A stretch of DNA of 64,000 bases. It comes from Paracoccus marinaquae. Lineage in GTDB: Bacteria > Pseudomonadota > Alphaproteobacteria > Rhodobacterales > Rhodobacteraceae. The notes beneath the pieces were generated by a model, which was not told the origin of the DNA, made no database searches, and saw nothing but the letters and a program-made list of their open reading frames with translations. The DNA lies in contig NZ_JAHKNG010000006.1 of NCBI RefSeq assembly GCF_018860165.1, forward strand, positions 1 to 64,000, in the 5' to 3' direction. The translations under genes were made by a program, and so were the position numbers. Positions 16,541 to 26,196 of this stretch are shown here, piece by piece (the stretch's first letter is position 1; the number at the start of each line of letters is the position of its first letter).

Positions 16541-18972
16541 TCGGCAGCCTCCAGTGTCAGATCGGCGAGGGGCGCCCATCTGGGCGTCTCGGCGGGGGTG
16601 GAATGTTCGGCCCAGGGGTCGCGGCGATAGACCGACTGGCTGATCTCGAACCGCTCGACCAGCGCGCGGCGATTGTCCAGATCGTCGACCACGCGCTCCT
16701 TCACCCAGTCGAGGCCCACCTTGGCGACCCATTTATAGGGCCGGTCCAGATATTTCGCGTGTTCGCGGTATAGCTGGACGAAGGCGGTGATGATCTCGAC
16801 TGCCTCATCCTCGGACGGGGTCGAGGCCAGATGCTCGGTTTCCTTCAGTTCCATCCCGGCGGCGCCGGCGACGCTGATATTGTAGCCCGAGTCGACGCAG
16901 ATCACGCCGACATCCTTGCAGGTCGCCTCGGCGCAGTTCCTGGGGCAGCCGCTGACGCCCAGCTTGACCTTGTGCGGCGTCCAGGACCCCCAGAGCAGTT
17001 TCTCCAGCCGGATGCCGAGGCCGGTCGAATCCTGAGTGCCAAAGCGGCAGAATTCGTTGCCGACACAGGTTTTTACCGTGCGCAGCCCCTTGGAATAGGC
17101 GTGGCCCGAGACCAGCCCGGCCGCGTTCAGATCGGCCCACATATGCGGCAGATCCTCCTTGCGGACGCCCAGCAGGTCGATGCGCTGGCCGCCGGTGACC
17201 TTGACCATCGGCACGTCGTATTTCTCGGCCGCGTCGGCGATGGCGCGCAGCTCGGCCGGGGTGGTGACGCCGCCCCACATGCGCGGCACGACCGAATAGG
17301 TGCCATCCTTCTGGATATTGGCGTGGTTGCGTTCGTTGACGAAACGCGACTGGCGGTCGTCGCTGTATTCCAGCGGGTATTCGGCCAGCAGGTAGTAGTT
17401 CAGCGCCGGGCGGCAGGAATGACAGCCGCCCACCGATTTCCAGCCCAGTTCCTGCATCACCGCGGGGATGGATTTCAGCCCCATCGACCTGATCAGACGG
17501 CGCACGTCCTCATGCGTGTGATCGGTGCATTTGCACATGCCCGAGGGTGCCTCGACCAACGCCCCGCCCAGGGTGAAGGCCATGACCTGCTGCACCAGCC
17601 CGGTGCAGGTCCCGCAGGAGCCGCTGGCCTTGGTGGTGGCGCGCACGGCCTCCAGCGTGGTCGCGCCGTTCTGCACCGCCTGCACGATGGTGCCCTTGCA
17701 AACGCCGTTGCAGCCGCAGATTTCCGCCTCAGGCGGCAAGGCTGCAACGGCCGCCATAGGGTCCGGTTGGGCACCCCCTTGGAAAGCCGGGCCAAAGATC
17801 AGCGTGTCGCGCATCTCGCTGATGTCGGTCTGGTCCTTCATCAGCCCGTAGAACCAGCTGCCGTCATTGGTGTCGCCATACATGACCACGCCGATGATGC
17901 GGTCGTTTTCCAGCACCAGCCGCTTGTAGATGCCGCGGCCGGGATCGCGGAACACGATATCCTCGCGCCCCTCGCCTTCGGCGAAATCGCCGGCGCTGAA
18001 CAGGTCGCAGCCGGTCACCTTCAGCTTGGTCGCGGTCTGGACGGGCTGGAACCCGGCCTCCTGACCCAGAAGCGTGCGGGCCAAGACCTTGGCCTGATCA
18101 TAAAGCGGCGCCACCAGACCGAACAATTGCTGGCGATGCTCGACGCATTCGCCAAGCGCGAAGATATGGGGATCGCTGGTGCGCAGCGCGTCATCGACGG
18201 TAATACCGCGCTCGACCTCGAGATGCGCGTCCACGGCGATGCGGGTCTCGGGGCGGATGCCCACCGCCATGCAGACCAGATCGGCGGGATAGACGGTGCC
18301 GTCCTCCAAGAGCACCGCCTCGGCGTGGCCGTGGCCGATGATCGCCTTGGTCGCGCCCTTGCAATGGACGGTGATGCCGCGCTTTTCCAGATCGCGTTGC
18401 AGCAGGTAGCCGGCGGCGGGGTCAAGCTGGCGCTCCATCAGGTGGCCCATCAGATGGATCACGGTGACGCTGGCGCCACGCGCGGCCATGCCGGCGGCGG
18501 CTTCAAGCCCCAGCAGGCCGCCGCCGATCACCACCGCATCCTTGCCGGCGACGCCGGCCTCGATCATCGCATTGGTGTCTTCCAGATCGCGATAGGTGAC
18601 GACGCCGGGCAGTTCCTTGCCCACCACCGGGATGATGAAGGGCGCCGAGCCGGTGGCGATCACCAGCGCGTCATATTCGGCGCTGGAGCGGTTGGAGTGG
18701 ACGACGCGCTTCTCCCGGTCGATGCGGACGACCGGCTCGCCGAAGCGGCAATCGACGCCATGCGCGGCATACCAGTCATCGCCATGGGTGACGATGTCCT
18801 CATAGGTCTTTTCCCCCGACAGGACCGGCGACAGCATCAGCCGGTTATAGTTCCCGCGCGGCTCGCCATTGAACAGCGTGACCTCATAGGCGTCGGGGTC
18901 CAGCTCGAAAAGCTGCTCCAGCATCCGGCCCGAGGCCATGCCCGCCCCGATGACGACAAGTTTCCTTTTCAT
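16537..18972 (-). CDS. nasB: Assimilatory nitrite reductase large subunit, NAD(P)H-dependent
   Basis: An 811-residue flavo-siroheme enzyme that reduces nitrite to ammonium. The N-terminal half is an FAD/NAD(P)H oxidoreductase (VVIGAGMASGRML; VVIGGGLLGLEAAAGMA). The middle contains BFD-like [2Fe-2S] modules (EICGCNGVCKGTI ... GSCGTC, and VGGCHSCRP). The C-terminal part holds the siroheme/[4Fe-4S] cysteines in CVGNEFCRFG and GVSGCPRNCAEATCKD. It lies 18 bp after nasA and overlaps nasG by four bases. Domain order and length are those of NirB/NasB proteins. Confidence 0.95.
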   Translation of the reverse strand: MKRKLVVIGAGMASGRMLEQLFELDPDAYEVTLFNGEPRGNYNRLMLSPVLSGEKTYEDIVTHGDDWYAAHGVDCRFGEPVVRIDREKRVVHSNRSSAEYDALVIATGSAPFIIPVVGKELPGVVTYRDLEDTNAMIEAGVAGKDAVVIGGGLLGLEAAAGMAARGASVTVIHLMGHLMERQLDPAAGYLLQRDLEKRGITVHCKGATKAIIGHGHAEAVLLEDGTVYPADLVCMAVGIRPETRIAVDAHLEVERGITVDDALRTSDPHIFALGECVEHRQQLFGLVAPLYDQAKVLARTLLGQEAGFQPVQTATKLKVTGCDLFSAGDFAEGEGREDIVFRDPGRGIYKRLVLENDRIIGVVMYGDTNDGSWFYGLMKDQTDISEMRDTLIFGPAFQGGAQPDPMAAVAALPPEAEICGCNGVCKGTIVQAVQNGATTLEAVRATTKASGSCGTCTGLVQQVMAFTLGGALVEAPSGMCKCTDHTHEDVRRLIRSMGLKSIPAVMQELGWKSVGGCHSCRPALNYYLLAEYPLEYSDDRQSRFVNERNHANIQKDGTYSVVPRMWGGVTTPAELRAIADAAEKYDVPMVKVTGGQRIDLLGVRKEDLPHMWADLNAAGLVSGHAYSKGLRTVKTCVGNEFCRFGTQDSTGLGIRLEKLLWGSWTPHKVKLGVSGCPRNCAEATCKDVGVICVDSGYNISVAGAAGMELKETEHLASTPSEDEAVEIITAFVQLYREHAKYLDRPYKWVAKVGLDWVKERVVDDLDNRRALVERFEISQSVYRRDPWAEHSTPAETPRWAPLADLTLEAAE

Positions 18973-18991
18973 CGCTTGCTCTCCTTTTTTC

Positions 18992-20203
18992 TCAGGCGGC
19001 TTGCAGGGGGGTGGCGCGGTCCATGCGGCGGATCGAGGCGTGCATCCAGATCAGGCAGCCGACGACCAGCGCAAGGATCACCATGAAGCAGGTCGACCAG
19101 AGGCCGGTTTCCTGCTTGAGCCAGCCGAAGAGCAGCGGCAGGACGAAACCGCCCAGGCCCCCGATCATGCCCACCAGCCCGCCGACCGCGCCGACGTTGC
19201 CGGGGTAATAGGTCGGGATGTGCTTGTAGACGGCGGCCTTGCCGAGGCTCATGAAGAAACCCAGCACGAAGATCACCGGCAGGAAGGCCGTGACCGGCAC
19301 GCCTGCGGGGATGGCGAGGATCGCCGCCGCGACGGCCGAGACGACCAGCGTCCAGTACATCACCACCCGAGCGCCAAGGCGATCCGACAGCACGCCGCCA
19401 TAGGCGCGAAAGATCGAGGCGGGGATCGAATAGGCCGCGCCGACCATGCCCGCCGTCTTGACGTCGAAGCCATAGACGCCGATCAGGTAATGCGGCAGCC
19501 AGAGCGCCAGCGCGACAAACCCGCCGAAGCTGAAGAAATAATAAGCCGAGAAGCGCCAGACCTGCAGGTTCTTCAGGGGCGCGAGTTCCGCCTTGAGGCT
19601 GCGCAGCGGCGCCTTTTCGCTGTGGCGCGCGGCGGTGACCGGGTCGTCCTTGCTGAGGAACCAGAACAGCGCGGCTGTGACAGCCAGCGCGGCGGCCCAG
19701 ATCTGCGCGGTCGCCTGCCATCCGACGGCGACCATCACGAAGGGTGCCACGAATTTCGTCAGCGCCGCGCCGACATTGCCGACGCCGAAGATGCCAAGCG
19801 CCGTGCCCTGCCGCGTGCCGTCGAAAAAGCGCGAGACATAGGCGACACCCACCGCGAACGAGCCGCCGGCAAGACCGACGCCAAGCGCCGCAAGCAGCAT
19901 CTGCGGATAGGTCGTGGCCCATCCCAGCAGAAAGGTCGCCAGCGCGGCGGCCAGCATGGTCATCGCATAGACGACCCGGCCGCCCAGACGGTCGGTCAGC
20001 ACGCCCAGTACGATCCGGACCAGCGAGCCGGTCAGGATCGGCATGCCGACCAGCAGGCCGAATTGCGTCTCGGTCAGGTCGAGCTGCTGCTTGATCTGGA
20101 TGCCGATGATCGAGAAGATCGTCCAGACGGCGAAACAGATGGTAAAGGCGAATGTGGACAGGCTCAGCGCGTGGCGCGATTCACGGGGGGATGTCGTGGT
20201 CAT
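18992..20203 (-). CDS. nasA: Nitrate/nitrite MFS transporter
   Basis: A 403-residue major facilitator of the NarK/NasA nitrate-nitrite porter family, with about twelve hydrophobic segments. The glycine-rich signature regions GVGLAGGSFAVGVAYVS and GFFMSLGKAAVYKHIP are visible, and the loop GILTDRLGGRVV-like repeat occurs twice (VLTDRLGGRVV; VLSDRLGARVV). ATG 20203 is chosen over an upstream start at 20290 because homologous sequence begins here and GGAG lies upstream. It is the first gene after the nasTS regulators, separated by a 296-bp leader. Confidence 0.9.
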   Translation of the reverse strand: MTTTSPRESRHALSLSTFAFTICFAVWTIFSIIGIQIKQQLDLTETQFGLLVGMPILTGSLVRIVLGVLTDRLGGRVVYAMTMLAAALATFLLGWATTYPQMLLAALGVGLAGGSFAVGVAYVSRFFDGTRQGTALGIFGVGNVGAALTKFVAPFVMVAVGWQATAQIWAAALAVTAALFWFLSKDDPVTAARHSEKAPLRSLKAELAPLKNLQVWRFSAYYFFSFGGFVALALWLPHYLIGVYGFDVKTAGMVGAAYSIPASIFRAYGGVLSDRLGARVVMYWTLVVSAVAAAILAIPAGVPVTAFLPVIFVLGFFMSLGKAAVYKHIPTYYPGNVGAVGGLVGMIGGLGGFVLPLLFGWLKQETGLWSTCFMVILALVVGCLIWMHASIRRMDRATPLQAA

Positions 20204-20499
20204 TGGGTTCGATGCTCCGATGGCAGGACTGGGTTGCAGTGGCTGTCGGAAAGCGCGGGCCAGCAGGATCGGGCGCCCGGAAACGGGCAACAGGGCAAGC
20301 CGCCGTCACGCTTTCAGCAAGAATGCCGCATCGTTGCGAGCGGGCCGGGAACGCGCCATTGCGTCGGGCCGTAAGCAGACAATCGCCCCGCTTCGCCCCT
20401 GCCGCAAGCACCGATGCTGCAGAGCAGCGAAATCCCCGGCCGCGCCATCGGCAGCGCGAATAAAACATGCGGCGGCAGGGCGGTTTGCCTGTTTTTTGA
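20204..20499 (-). promoter_or_regulatory. Leader region before nasA (expected NasT antitermination target)
   Basis: 296 bp without a gene between nasS and nasA. In Paracoccus denitrificans NasT acts on the nasA leader RNA by antitermination, so this is the expected target. Near the nasS end, 20462-20496 can fold as AAAACA...TGTTTT around GGCA/TGCC, possibly the nasTS terminator. Other candidate stems include GCTGC-TCT-GCAGC and GCCCG-TTTC-CGGGC. I could not identify the paired hexaloop hairpins and terminator of an ANTAR target with confidence. Confidence 0.4.
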
Positions 20500-21681
20500 T
20501 CAGTTCGGGGATGAGGCGGCGGCCGGCGGCTCGAAGGTGAAGCCATCGAAAAAGCCGTCCGCGCGCAGAATCATCTGACCCTTTTCGGCCGCAACCATGC
20601 GATCCTCGGTCAGGGTGCCCTCCAACCGCGAGGAGGCGCCGGGCAGAGCCGCGCCGGCGGGGCGCAGATGCTGCCGGTAAAGATCGGTGCGGAAATGCGC
20701 CATGGCGCGGGCCATGGCCGGAACCGGGTCCAGCCGGTGCCGGATTGCGATCCGCTGCGCGATCAACGCGGCAATGCTGCGCCAGGGAAAGCTGGCGGCA
20801 CCGGCGTTGAAGGCGACAAAGCCCGGCGAATCGCGCAACTCGCCATCCGGGCAGACCATCAGCCGCCCGTTCAACCCGCGCTCGGCCAGTTCCGGCGGCA
20901 GGTCCAGATATTCGGCGCGCGAGATGATCTCGGCGGCCAGGCCGCGATGCTCGGGCTCGTCCAGCCAGCGCCCTGCCCGCCACACCGCCCGCATCAGGGC
21001 GCCGGTCTCATCCGGGCGTTCTTCGGTGAAGTCACGTCGCAGCACCAGCCCCTTTTCCGGGGGCGCGGTCCAGATCGCGGTTCCGGGCAGCAGCAGGGCG
21101 GCGATGCCACGCTCGACCGCGAACGAAGCCCAGGGCTCGCCCACGCAGAACATGTCGACCTCGCCCGCCGCCAGCGCATCGGCCATCTGCGGCGGCGGCA
21201 CGGTGATCAGCGCCACCTCATCCGCCGCGAACCCGCTGACCGCCAGCCAATGGCTGGTCAGTTCAAGCTGGGTCGAGAAGGCAAAGGGCACACCGACCCG
21301 CAATCCCCCGCCGATCACGCGCCGCAGCGCCCGGCCGGCGGCGCGGGCATCGGCGAAATCGAAGCCGTGACCGACGCCCCGCAGCCGCGCCTCGATCTCG
21401 CGGCTGACGGCAATCGCCTGTCCGCCATGCGACAGGAACATCACCAGATCGGCGGCCGGCAGGCGCGGCCCCAGCCCAAGCGCCTGCCCGATGGGCATGG
21501 GCACCAGCATATGTGCGGCATCGATCAGCCCGGCGCCCAGCATATCCCGGCTTTGCGCCCAGGCCCCCAGACGCCGCAGATCGAGTTGCAGCCCCTCTTC
21601 CGCAGCAAATCCCAGTTCCTGCGCGATGATCAGCGGCGCCGCGTCGATCAGCGGAACATAGCCAAGGCGCAATCCGGTCAT
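20500..21681 (-). CDS. nasS: NasS nitrate/nitrite sensor
   Basis: A 393-residue protein resembling the periplasmic nitrate-binding NrtA family but lacking a signal peptide (it starts MTGLRLGYVPLIDAAPLIIA), as is typical of cytoplasmic NasS. In the known system NasS holds NasT inactive without nitrate or nitrite and releases it when ligand binds. Segments such as AHMLVPMPIGQALGLG, VDMFCVGEPWASFAV and LVLRRDFTEERPDET fit the family. Its start overlaps the nasT stop (21678-21681), so the pair is translationally coupled. Confidence 0.9.
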   Translation of the reverse strand: MTGLRLGYVPLIDAAPLIIAQELGFAAEEGLQLDLRRLGAWAQSRDMLGAGLIDAAHMLVPMPIGQALGLGPRLPAADLVMFLSHGGQAIAVSREIEARLRGVGHGFDFADARAAGRALRRVIGGGLRVGVPFAFSTQLELTSHWLAVSGFAADEVALITVPPPQMADALAAGEVDMFCVGEPWASFAVERGIAALLLPGTAIWTAPPEKGLVLRRDFTEERPDETGALMRAVWRAGRWLDEPEHRGLAAEIISRAEYLDLPPELAERGLNGRLMVCPDGELRDSPGFVAFNAGAASFPWRSIAALIAQRIAIRHRLDPVPAMARAMAHFRTDLYRQHLRPAGAALPGASSRLEGTLTEDRMVAAEKGQMILRADGFFDGFTFEPPAAASSPN

Positions 21682-22265
21682 CGGTTCAACAGCCCCGCCG
21701 CCATGACCAGTTGCTGGGCAATGTCTGCGACGCGCTTGCCCTGGTCCATGGCCGTCTTGCGCAACAGCCCGTAGGCGGCCTCTTCGTCGATGCCGCGCGC
21801 CTTCATCAGCACCGCCTTGGCGCGGTCGATGATCTTGCGCTCTTCCAGCGCGGCGCGGGTCGCCTCAAGTTCCGCCCGTATCCGCTGCAGCATGTGGAAA
21901 CGCACGGTGGCGGCGTCAAGGATCGGCTTGATCCGCTCGGGGCGCAGCCCGTCCACGACATAGGCCGAGACACCGGCCTCGATCGCCGAACGGGTCAGCT
22001 GTTCGTCCGAGCGGTCCACGAACATCGCGACCGGCCGCTCTGCGGAGCCGGAGGCGAGCGCCAGTTCCTCAAGCACGTCGCGCGACGGATTGGCGATGTC
22101 GATCAGCACCACATCCGGCCGCAGCGCGGTGACCTGCCGGCCAAGGCCGGTCTGTTCGGCGATGACGCGAATCTCGTGCTCGCCAGCCTGATGCAGCCCA
22201 TCGACGATGGATTTCGCCCGCTCGGGATCGGGTTCCACGACAACAATCAGAAGTTTCTTTTGCAT
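21678..22265 (-). CDS. nasT: NasT, ANTAR-domain antitermination regulator
   Basis: A 195-residue regulator with an N-terminal pseudo-receiver domain (VVVEPDPERAKSIVDGL; DVVLIDIANPSRD) and a C-terminal ANTAR RNA-binding domain (ERKIIDRAKAVLMKARGIDEEAAYGLLRKTAMDQG). NasT binds leader RNA and prevents termination before the nas structural genes when NasS frees it. ATG 22265 starts right at the receiver fold; the open frame runs 145 codons further upstream but with no resemblance to the family. It heads the six-gene minus-strand nas block. Confidence 0.93.
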   Translation of the reverse strand: MQKKLLIVVVEPDPERAKSIVDGLHQAGEHEIRVIAEQTGLGRQVTALRPDVVLIDIANPSRDVLEELALASGSAERPVAMFVDRSDEQLTRSAIEAGVSAYVVDGLRPERIKPILDAATVRFHMLQRIRAELEATRAALEERKIIDRAKAVLMKARGIDEEAAYGLLRKTAMDQGKRVADIAQQLVMAAGLLNR

Positions 22266-22505
22266 CGGTGTTTCGAGGTTGCTTCGCGGCCTTGCCTGAC
22301 AGGATATCCGGATGGTCCGAACTGAAAAAGCGCGCAGCGACGGGTCGGGCATCATGATCGGCACTCGCGGCATGACAGATGCCTGTTTCATGGGCACAGA
22401 CCGGCCGGGATTGCCGGGATCGGGCAGGATCCGGTTCGCACCACCGGCCATGGACGCGCAAACCTGCCCCGGCCGGGCCAGCGGAGCCCCGGATCGGTTG
22501 GCTTG

Positions 22506-22527
22506 CCCGCTGTCCTGCGGGTTTTTT
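22506..22527 (+). terminator. Rho-independent terminator, orphan
   Basis: CCCGC (22506-22510), loop TGTCCT, GCGGG (22517-22521), then TTTTTT (22522-22527): a textbook intrinsic terminator on the plus strand. No plus-strand gene precedes it back to nasT, which points the other way, so it may end a small RNA or act as an attenuator. Confidence 0.65.
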
Positions 22528-22668
22528 CTGTAACGGGCCGGGTCGAGCGGCGTCTTGGATACATGAACCCGAGAACACCACCCTCTGACGCATGGCACGA
22601 TCTCGTGACATTCCCCGAATCTCGGGGCGGCGGCCCGGTGCCGCGCCGGGTTTTCATCCCCGGCCGCA

Positions 22669-22697
22669 TTGTCCGGGTCATACCCCTGCGCTACGAT
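22669..22697 (+). promoter_or_regulatory. Candidate promoter of the copper ATPase gene
   Basis: TTGTCC (22669-22674), a 17-bp spacer, and TACGAT (22692-22697) on the plus strand, about 120 bp before the ATPase start. I see no clear CueR-type dyad between the hexamers. Confidence 0.35.
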
Positions 22698-22816
22698 CAA
22701 GGCTACCGACGCAGGCAGCAGAGACCCGGGTTCGTTTTCCTCCGCTCACGGCGGCAATCCGGTGTCGCGCGCAACCTTTTGCCGCAGCCACAGCTTCACA
22801 ACATACAGGTCACGAC

Positions 22817-25195
22817 ATGAACGAGCGACCCAGCCACCATCCGCAGCACAGCCTGTCCGAGGCCAGCGTCTGGACCTGCCCGATGCATCCCGAGATCCGG
22901 CAGCCGGAACCGGGCGACTGTCCCAAATGCGGCATGCATCTGGTGCCCGAAGGCGAAGTCTCGGACCATGCCGGGCATGGCCATCATGGCCACGCACATG
23001 GTCACGGTCATGCCCATTCCGCCAAGGGCGGTCCCAAGGGCGGCAAATACGACACCGTGCCCGCCGGCTGGGCGGGCGCGGTCTATACCTGCCCGATGCA
23101 TGCAGAGGTGCGCCAGACCGAGCCCGGATCCTGCCCGATCTGCGGCATGGGGCTGGAACTGGAATCGGCGACGATGGCCGAGGATGGCCCGAACCCGGAA
23201 CTGGTCGATTTCACCCGCCGCTTCTGGGTCGGAGCGGTGCTGACCATTCCGCTGCTGATCCTGACCATGGGGCCGTATCTCGGCTTTCCGCAGGTGCGCG
23301 AGATATTCGGCGAACGCGCGACGCTGTGGATCGAACTGGTCCTGGGCACACCGGTGGTGCTGTGGTGCGGTTGGCCGTTTCTGGTGCGCGGCTGGAATTC
23401 GTTCCGGACGATGAACCTCAACATGTTCTCGCTGATCGGCATGGGCGTCATCGCGGCATGGCTGTTCAGCATCGTCGCGGTGCTGACGCCCGGCATCTTT
23501 CCCGACGGCTTCCGCGACGCCGAGGGCCATGTCGGCGTCTATTTCGAGGCCGCGGCGGTGATCGTCACCCTGGTCCTGCTGGGTCAGGTGATGGAGCTGC
23601 GCGCCCGCGAGGGCACCGGCAAGGCGATCCGGGCACTTCTGGACATGGCGGCCAAGACTGCGCGGGTGATCCGCGACGACGGCAGCGAGGACGAGGTTCC
23701 GCTGGACGAGGTCCAGGTCGGCGACCGGCTGCGGGTGCGGCCGGGCGACAAGGTGCCGGTCGATGGCGTGGTGCTGGACGGGCGGTCCTCGGTCGATGAA
23801 AGCATGATCACCGGCGAGCCGGTCCCGGTCGAAAAGGTCGCGGGCGAGCCGGTGACCGGCGCCACCATCAACGGCACCGGATCGCTGGTGATCGAGGCCC
23901 GCCGGGTCGGCGCCGACACCATGCTGAGCCAGATCGTCGAGATGGTCGCCAATGCGCAGCGTTCCCGCGCGCCGATCCAGAAATATGCCGACAAGGTGTC
24001 GGGCTATTTCGTGCCGGTGGTGATCGGGATCGCGGTGCTGTCCTTCATCGCCTGGGCCATCTGGGGCCCGGCGCCGGCGCTGTCCTATGCGCTGATCGCG
24101 GCCGTGGCGGTGCTGATCATCGCCTGTCCCTGTGCCCTTGGCCTGGCCACGCCGATGTCGATCATGACCGCAACCGGGCGCGGCGCGCAGGCGGGTGTGC
24201 TGATCAAGAATGCCGAGGCGCTGGAGCGGTTCGAAAAGATCGACACGCTGATCGTCGACAAGACCGGCACGCTGACCGAGGGCAAGCCCCGCCTCGTCGG
24301 CGTATTCCCGCAGCCCGGCCATGACGAGACCGAGGTGCTGCATCTGGCGGCGGTGCTGGAAAAGGGCTCGGAACATCCGCTGGCCGAGGCCATTGTCGCC
24401 GGTGCCGAGGAACGCGGCATCACCTTGGGCGAAGCCAGCGAGTTCGAGGCCGTCACCGGCAAGGGCGTCAAGGGCACGGTCGATGGCCGCCCGGTCGCGC
24501 TTGGCAATCTCGCGATGATCCGCGATCTGGGGCTGGAAGCGGGCGATCTGACCGACAAGGCCAATACCCGCCGCGATCAGGGCGAGACGGTGATGTTCGT
24601 GGTGCTGGAAAACGCCGTCGCCGGGCTGGTCTCGGTCGCCGATCCGGTGAAGGAGACGACGCCCGCCGCGCTGAAGGAACTGCACGAGCTGGGTTTCCGC
24701 ATCATCATGGCCACCGGCGACAATGAACGTACCGCCAAGGCCATTGCCGGCCGGCTTGGCATCGACGAGATCCGCGCCGATGTGCTGCCCGAGGACAAGG
24801 CCCGCATCATCCGCGAGTTGCAGGAGCAGGGCGCCAGGGTGGCGATGGCGGGCGACGGCGTGAACGACGCGCCGGCGCTGGCGCAGGCCGATGTCGGCAT
24901 CGCCATGGGCACCGGCGCCGATGTGGCGATCGAAAGTGCGGGCATCACGCTGGTCAAGGGCAATCTCGACGGCATCGTCCGCGCCCGCAGGCTGGCCAGC
25001 GCCACGATGCGCAATATCCGTCAGAACCTGTTCTTCGCGCTGATCTACAACGCCTCGGGCGTGCCGGTGGCGGCGGGCGTGCTGTTCCCGTTCTTCGGCA
25101 TCCTGATCAGCCCGATGTTCGCCGCCTTCGCCATGAGCGCCTCGTCGATCTCGGTGGTGCTGAACTCGCTGCGGCTGCGAACCGCGAAGATATGA
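22817..25195 (+). CDS. Copper-type P1B ATPase with two N-terminal heavy-metal-binding modules
   Basis: A 792-residue metal-exporting P-type ATPase of the inner membrane. The membrane metal site is Cys437-Pro-Cys439 ([13 protein letters not shown]), the phosphorylated aspartate is Asp481 ([10 protein letters not shown]), and [19 protein letters not shown] and [10 protein letters not shown] are intact. CPC and HP motifs indicate Cu(I)/Ag(I). Instead of classic CxxC ferredoxin-like domains, the N-terminus has two short zinc-ribbon-like modules, [25 protein letters not shown] at about 20-40 and again at 91-111. Between them is a histidine-rich linker (about 51-67, with ten histidines). ATG 22817 was chosen because the open frame upstream shows no family resemblance. 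Confidence 0.92.
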   Translation: MNERPSHHPQHSLSEASVWTCPMHPEIRQPEPGDCPKCGMHLVPEGEVSDHAGHGHHGHAHGHGHAHSAKGGPKGGKYDTVPAGWAGAVYTCPMHAEVRQTEPGSCPICGMGLELESATMAEDGPNPELVDFTRRFWVGAVLTIPLLILTMGPYLGFPQVREIFGERATLWIELVLGTPVVLWCGWPFLVRGWNSFRTMNLNMFSLIGMGVIAAWLFSIVAVLTPGIFPDGFRDAEGHVGVYFEAAAVIVTLVLLGQVMELRAREGTGKAIRALLDMAAKTARVIRDDGSEDEVPLDEVQVGDRLRVRPGDKVPVDGVVLDGRSSVDESMITGEPVPVEKVAGEPVTGATINGTGSLVIEARRVGADTMLSQIVEMVANAQRSRAPIQKYADKVSGYFVPVVIGIAVLSFIAWAIWGPAPALSYALIAAVAVLIIACPCALGLATPMSIMTATGRGAQAGVLIKNAEALERFEKIDTLIVDKTGTLTEGKPRLVGVFPQPGHDETEVLHLAAVLEKGSEHPLAEAIVAGAEERGITLGEASEFEAVTGKGVKGTVDGRPVALGNLAMIRDLGLEAGDLTDKANTRRDQGETVMFVVLENAVAGLVSVADPVKETTPAALKELHELGFRIIMATGDNERTAKAIAGRLGIDEIRADVLPEDKARIIRELQEQGARVAMAGDGVNDAPALAQADVGIAMGTGADVAIESAGITLVKGNLDGIVRARRLASATMRNIRQNLFFALIYNASGVPVAAGVLFPFFGILISPMFAAFAMSASSISVVLNSLRLRTAKI

Positions 25196-25236
25196 CGTAG
25201 AAACCAAAGCGGCACCGGTCCGCCCGAAGCCCTTGT

Positions 25237-25264
25237 CGGCGCCCTCTGGACACAGAGGGCGCCG
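25237..25264. terminator. Perfect hairpin between convergent genes
   Basis: A 12-bp perfect stem (25237-25248 with 25253-25264; arms CGGCGCCCTCTG and CAGAGGGCGCCG) with a GACA loop lies between the copper ATPase and the AroE-like gene. There is no T-run on either strand, but the position suggests a bidirectional transcript end. A second small hairpin, GTTTGC-TGG-GCAAAC, follows at 25306-25320. Confidence 0.5.
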
Positions 25265-25341
25265 ATATCGTCAGGGGCCGCCCGCCACCTTGGGCCGAGG
25301 CCCCCGTTTGCTGGGCAAACTGTTCCCCCGGGACTGAAAAT

Positions 25342-26175
25342 CTAATAGCGGATGGTTGCCAGCGCGCGCAGGTCCTCGGCAGTGGTGCTCGGATAGCCGA
25401 AGAATTCCAGATAGGCGGGGATCTGTTCGAACAGCATGTCGGTGCCGATCTGGGTCAGGCAGCCGCGCGCCTTCGCCGCCGCCAGGAAGGCGGTTTCCTC
25501 GCGCTTCATCACCACCTCGCCGACAAAGCTGGCGGGGTCGATGCGGGCGATCTCGACCGGCATCGGGTCGCCCTCCTGCATGCCCATGGGCGTTGCGTTG
25601 ACGACGATCTGCCAGCCGGCGGGATCGCTGTTGCCGGTCTCGACCTGCAGGGCCGGATAGGCGGCGCGCAGGCTGGCTGCCAGCCGATCGGCCGAGGCCG
25701 CGTTGATGTCGCAAAGCCCCAGCCGCGCGGCGCCCGCACCGGCCAGCGAGGCGGCGATGGCCGAGCCCACCCCGCCGGTGCCCACGACCAGCGCCGAGGC
25801 GCCCGCGATCTGCCGCCCCTTGCGCAGCACGCCGCGGGTGAATCCCTCGCCGTCGAACATGTCGCCGATCAGCCGCCCGTCCGGGTCGCGGCGCACCGCG
25901 TTGCAGGCGCCGCAGACCCTGACGGCGGTGCTGACCTCATCCAGCAGCGGCACCACCGCAACCTTGTGCGGCATGGTGATCAGCGCGCCGGCGAAGTTTC
26001 GCAGCCGGGCGACCAGGGGCATGAAGGCGGGGAAATCCGCGACCTCGCAGCCCATGGGCACGACCACGGTGTCGATGCCCCGGGCCTCGAAATAGGGGTT
26101 GTAGATCATCGGCGCCTTGAAGCTTTCGGTCGGCACGCCGAGATGGGCGATCAGCTGGGTATGGCCGGAAATCAT
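25342..26175 (-). CDS. Shikimate/quinate dehydrogenase-like protein (AroE family)
   Basis: A 277-residue AroE-fold oxidoreductase. The substrate-binding region has SFKAPMIYNPYF and the catalytic lysine in ITMPHKVAV; the NAD(P) domain has VVGTGGVGSAIAASLAGAG and NATPMGMQEGDPMP. The usual NTDG motif is replaced by DMFDGEGF, as in catabolic AroE-like enzymes. Being 21 bp downstream of a dehydroshikimate dehydratase gene, it is likely to oxidise shikimate (or quinate) to 3-dehydroshikimate for catabolism, not to serve aromatic amino-acid synthesis. Cofactor and substrate preference cannot be read from sequence. Confidence 0.85.
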   Translation of the reverse strand: MISGHTQLIAHLGVPTESFKAPMIYNPYFEARGIDTVVVPMGCEVADFPAFMPLVARLRNFAGALITMPHKVAVVPLLDEVSTAVRVCGACNAVRRDPDGRLIGDMFDGEGFTRGVLRKGRQIAGASALVVGTGGVGSAIAASLAGAGAARLGLCDINAASADRLAASLRAAYPALQVETGNSDPAGWQIVVNATPMGMQEGDPMPVEIARIDPASFVGEVVMKREETAFLAAAKARGCLTQIGTDMLFEQIPAYLEFFGYPSTTAEDLRALATIRY

Positions 26176-26196
26176 GGTCGGATCTTTCTGCTGGGG

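Larger units (their letters stand above)
22266..22816. other. Divergent intergenic region between nasT and the copper ATPase
   Basis: 551 bp with no convincing protein gene. It must contain the nasT promoter (minus strand) and the ATPase promoter (plus strand, candidate at 22669-22697). It also contains an unexpected plus-strand terminator at 22506-22527, which implies a short plus-strand transcript of unknown nature upstream of it. No NtrC or sigma-54 site could be recognised. Confidence 0.5.

Noticed and set aside
22592..22816. A 75-codon N-terminal extension of the copper ATPase
   Set aside because: The extension is Arg/Pro-rich without family similarity and overlaps the likely promoter; ATG 22817 starts the recognisable protein.
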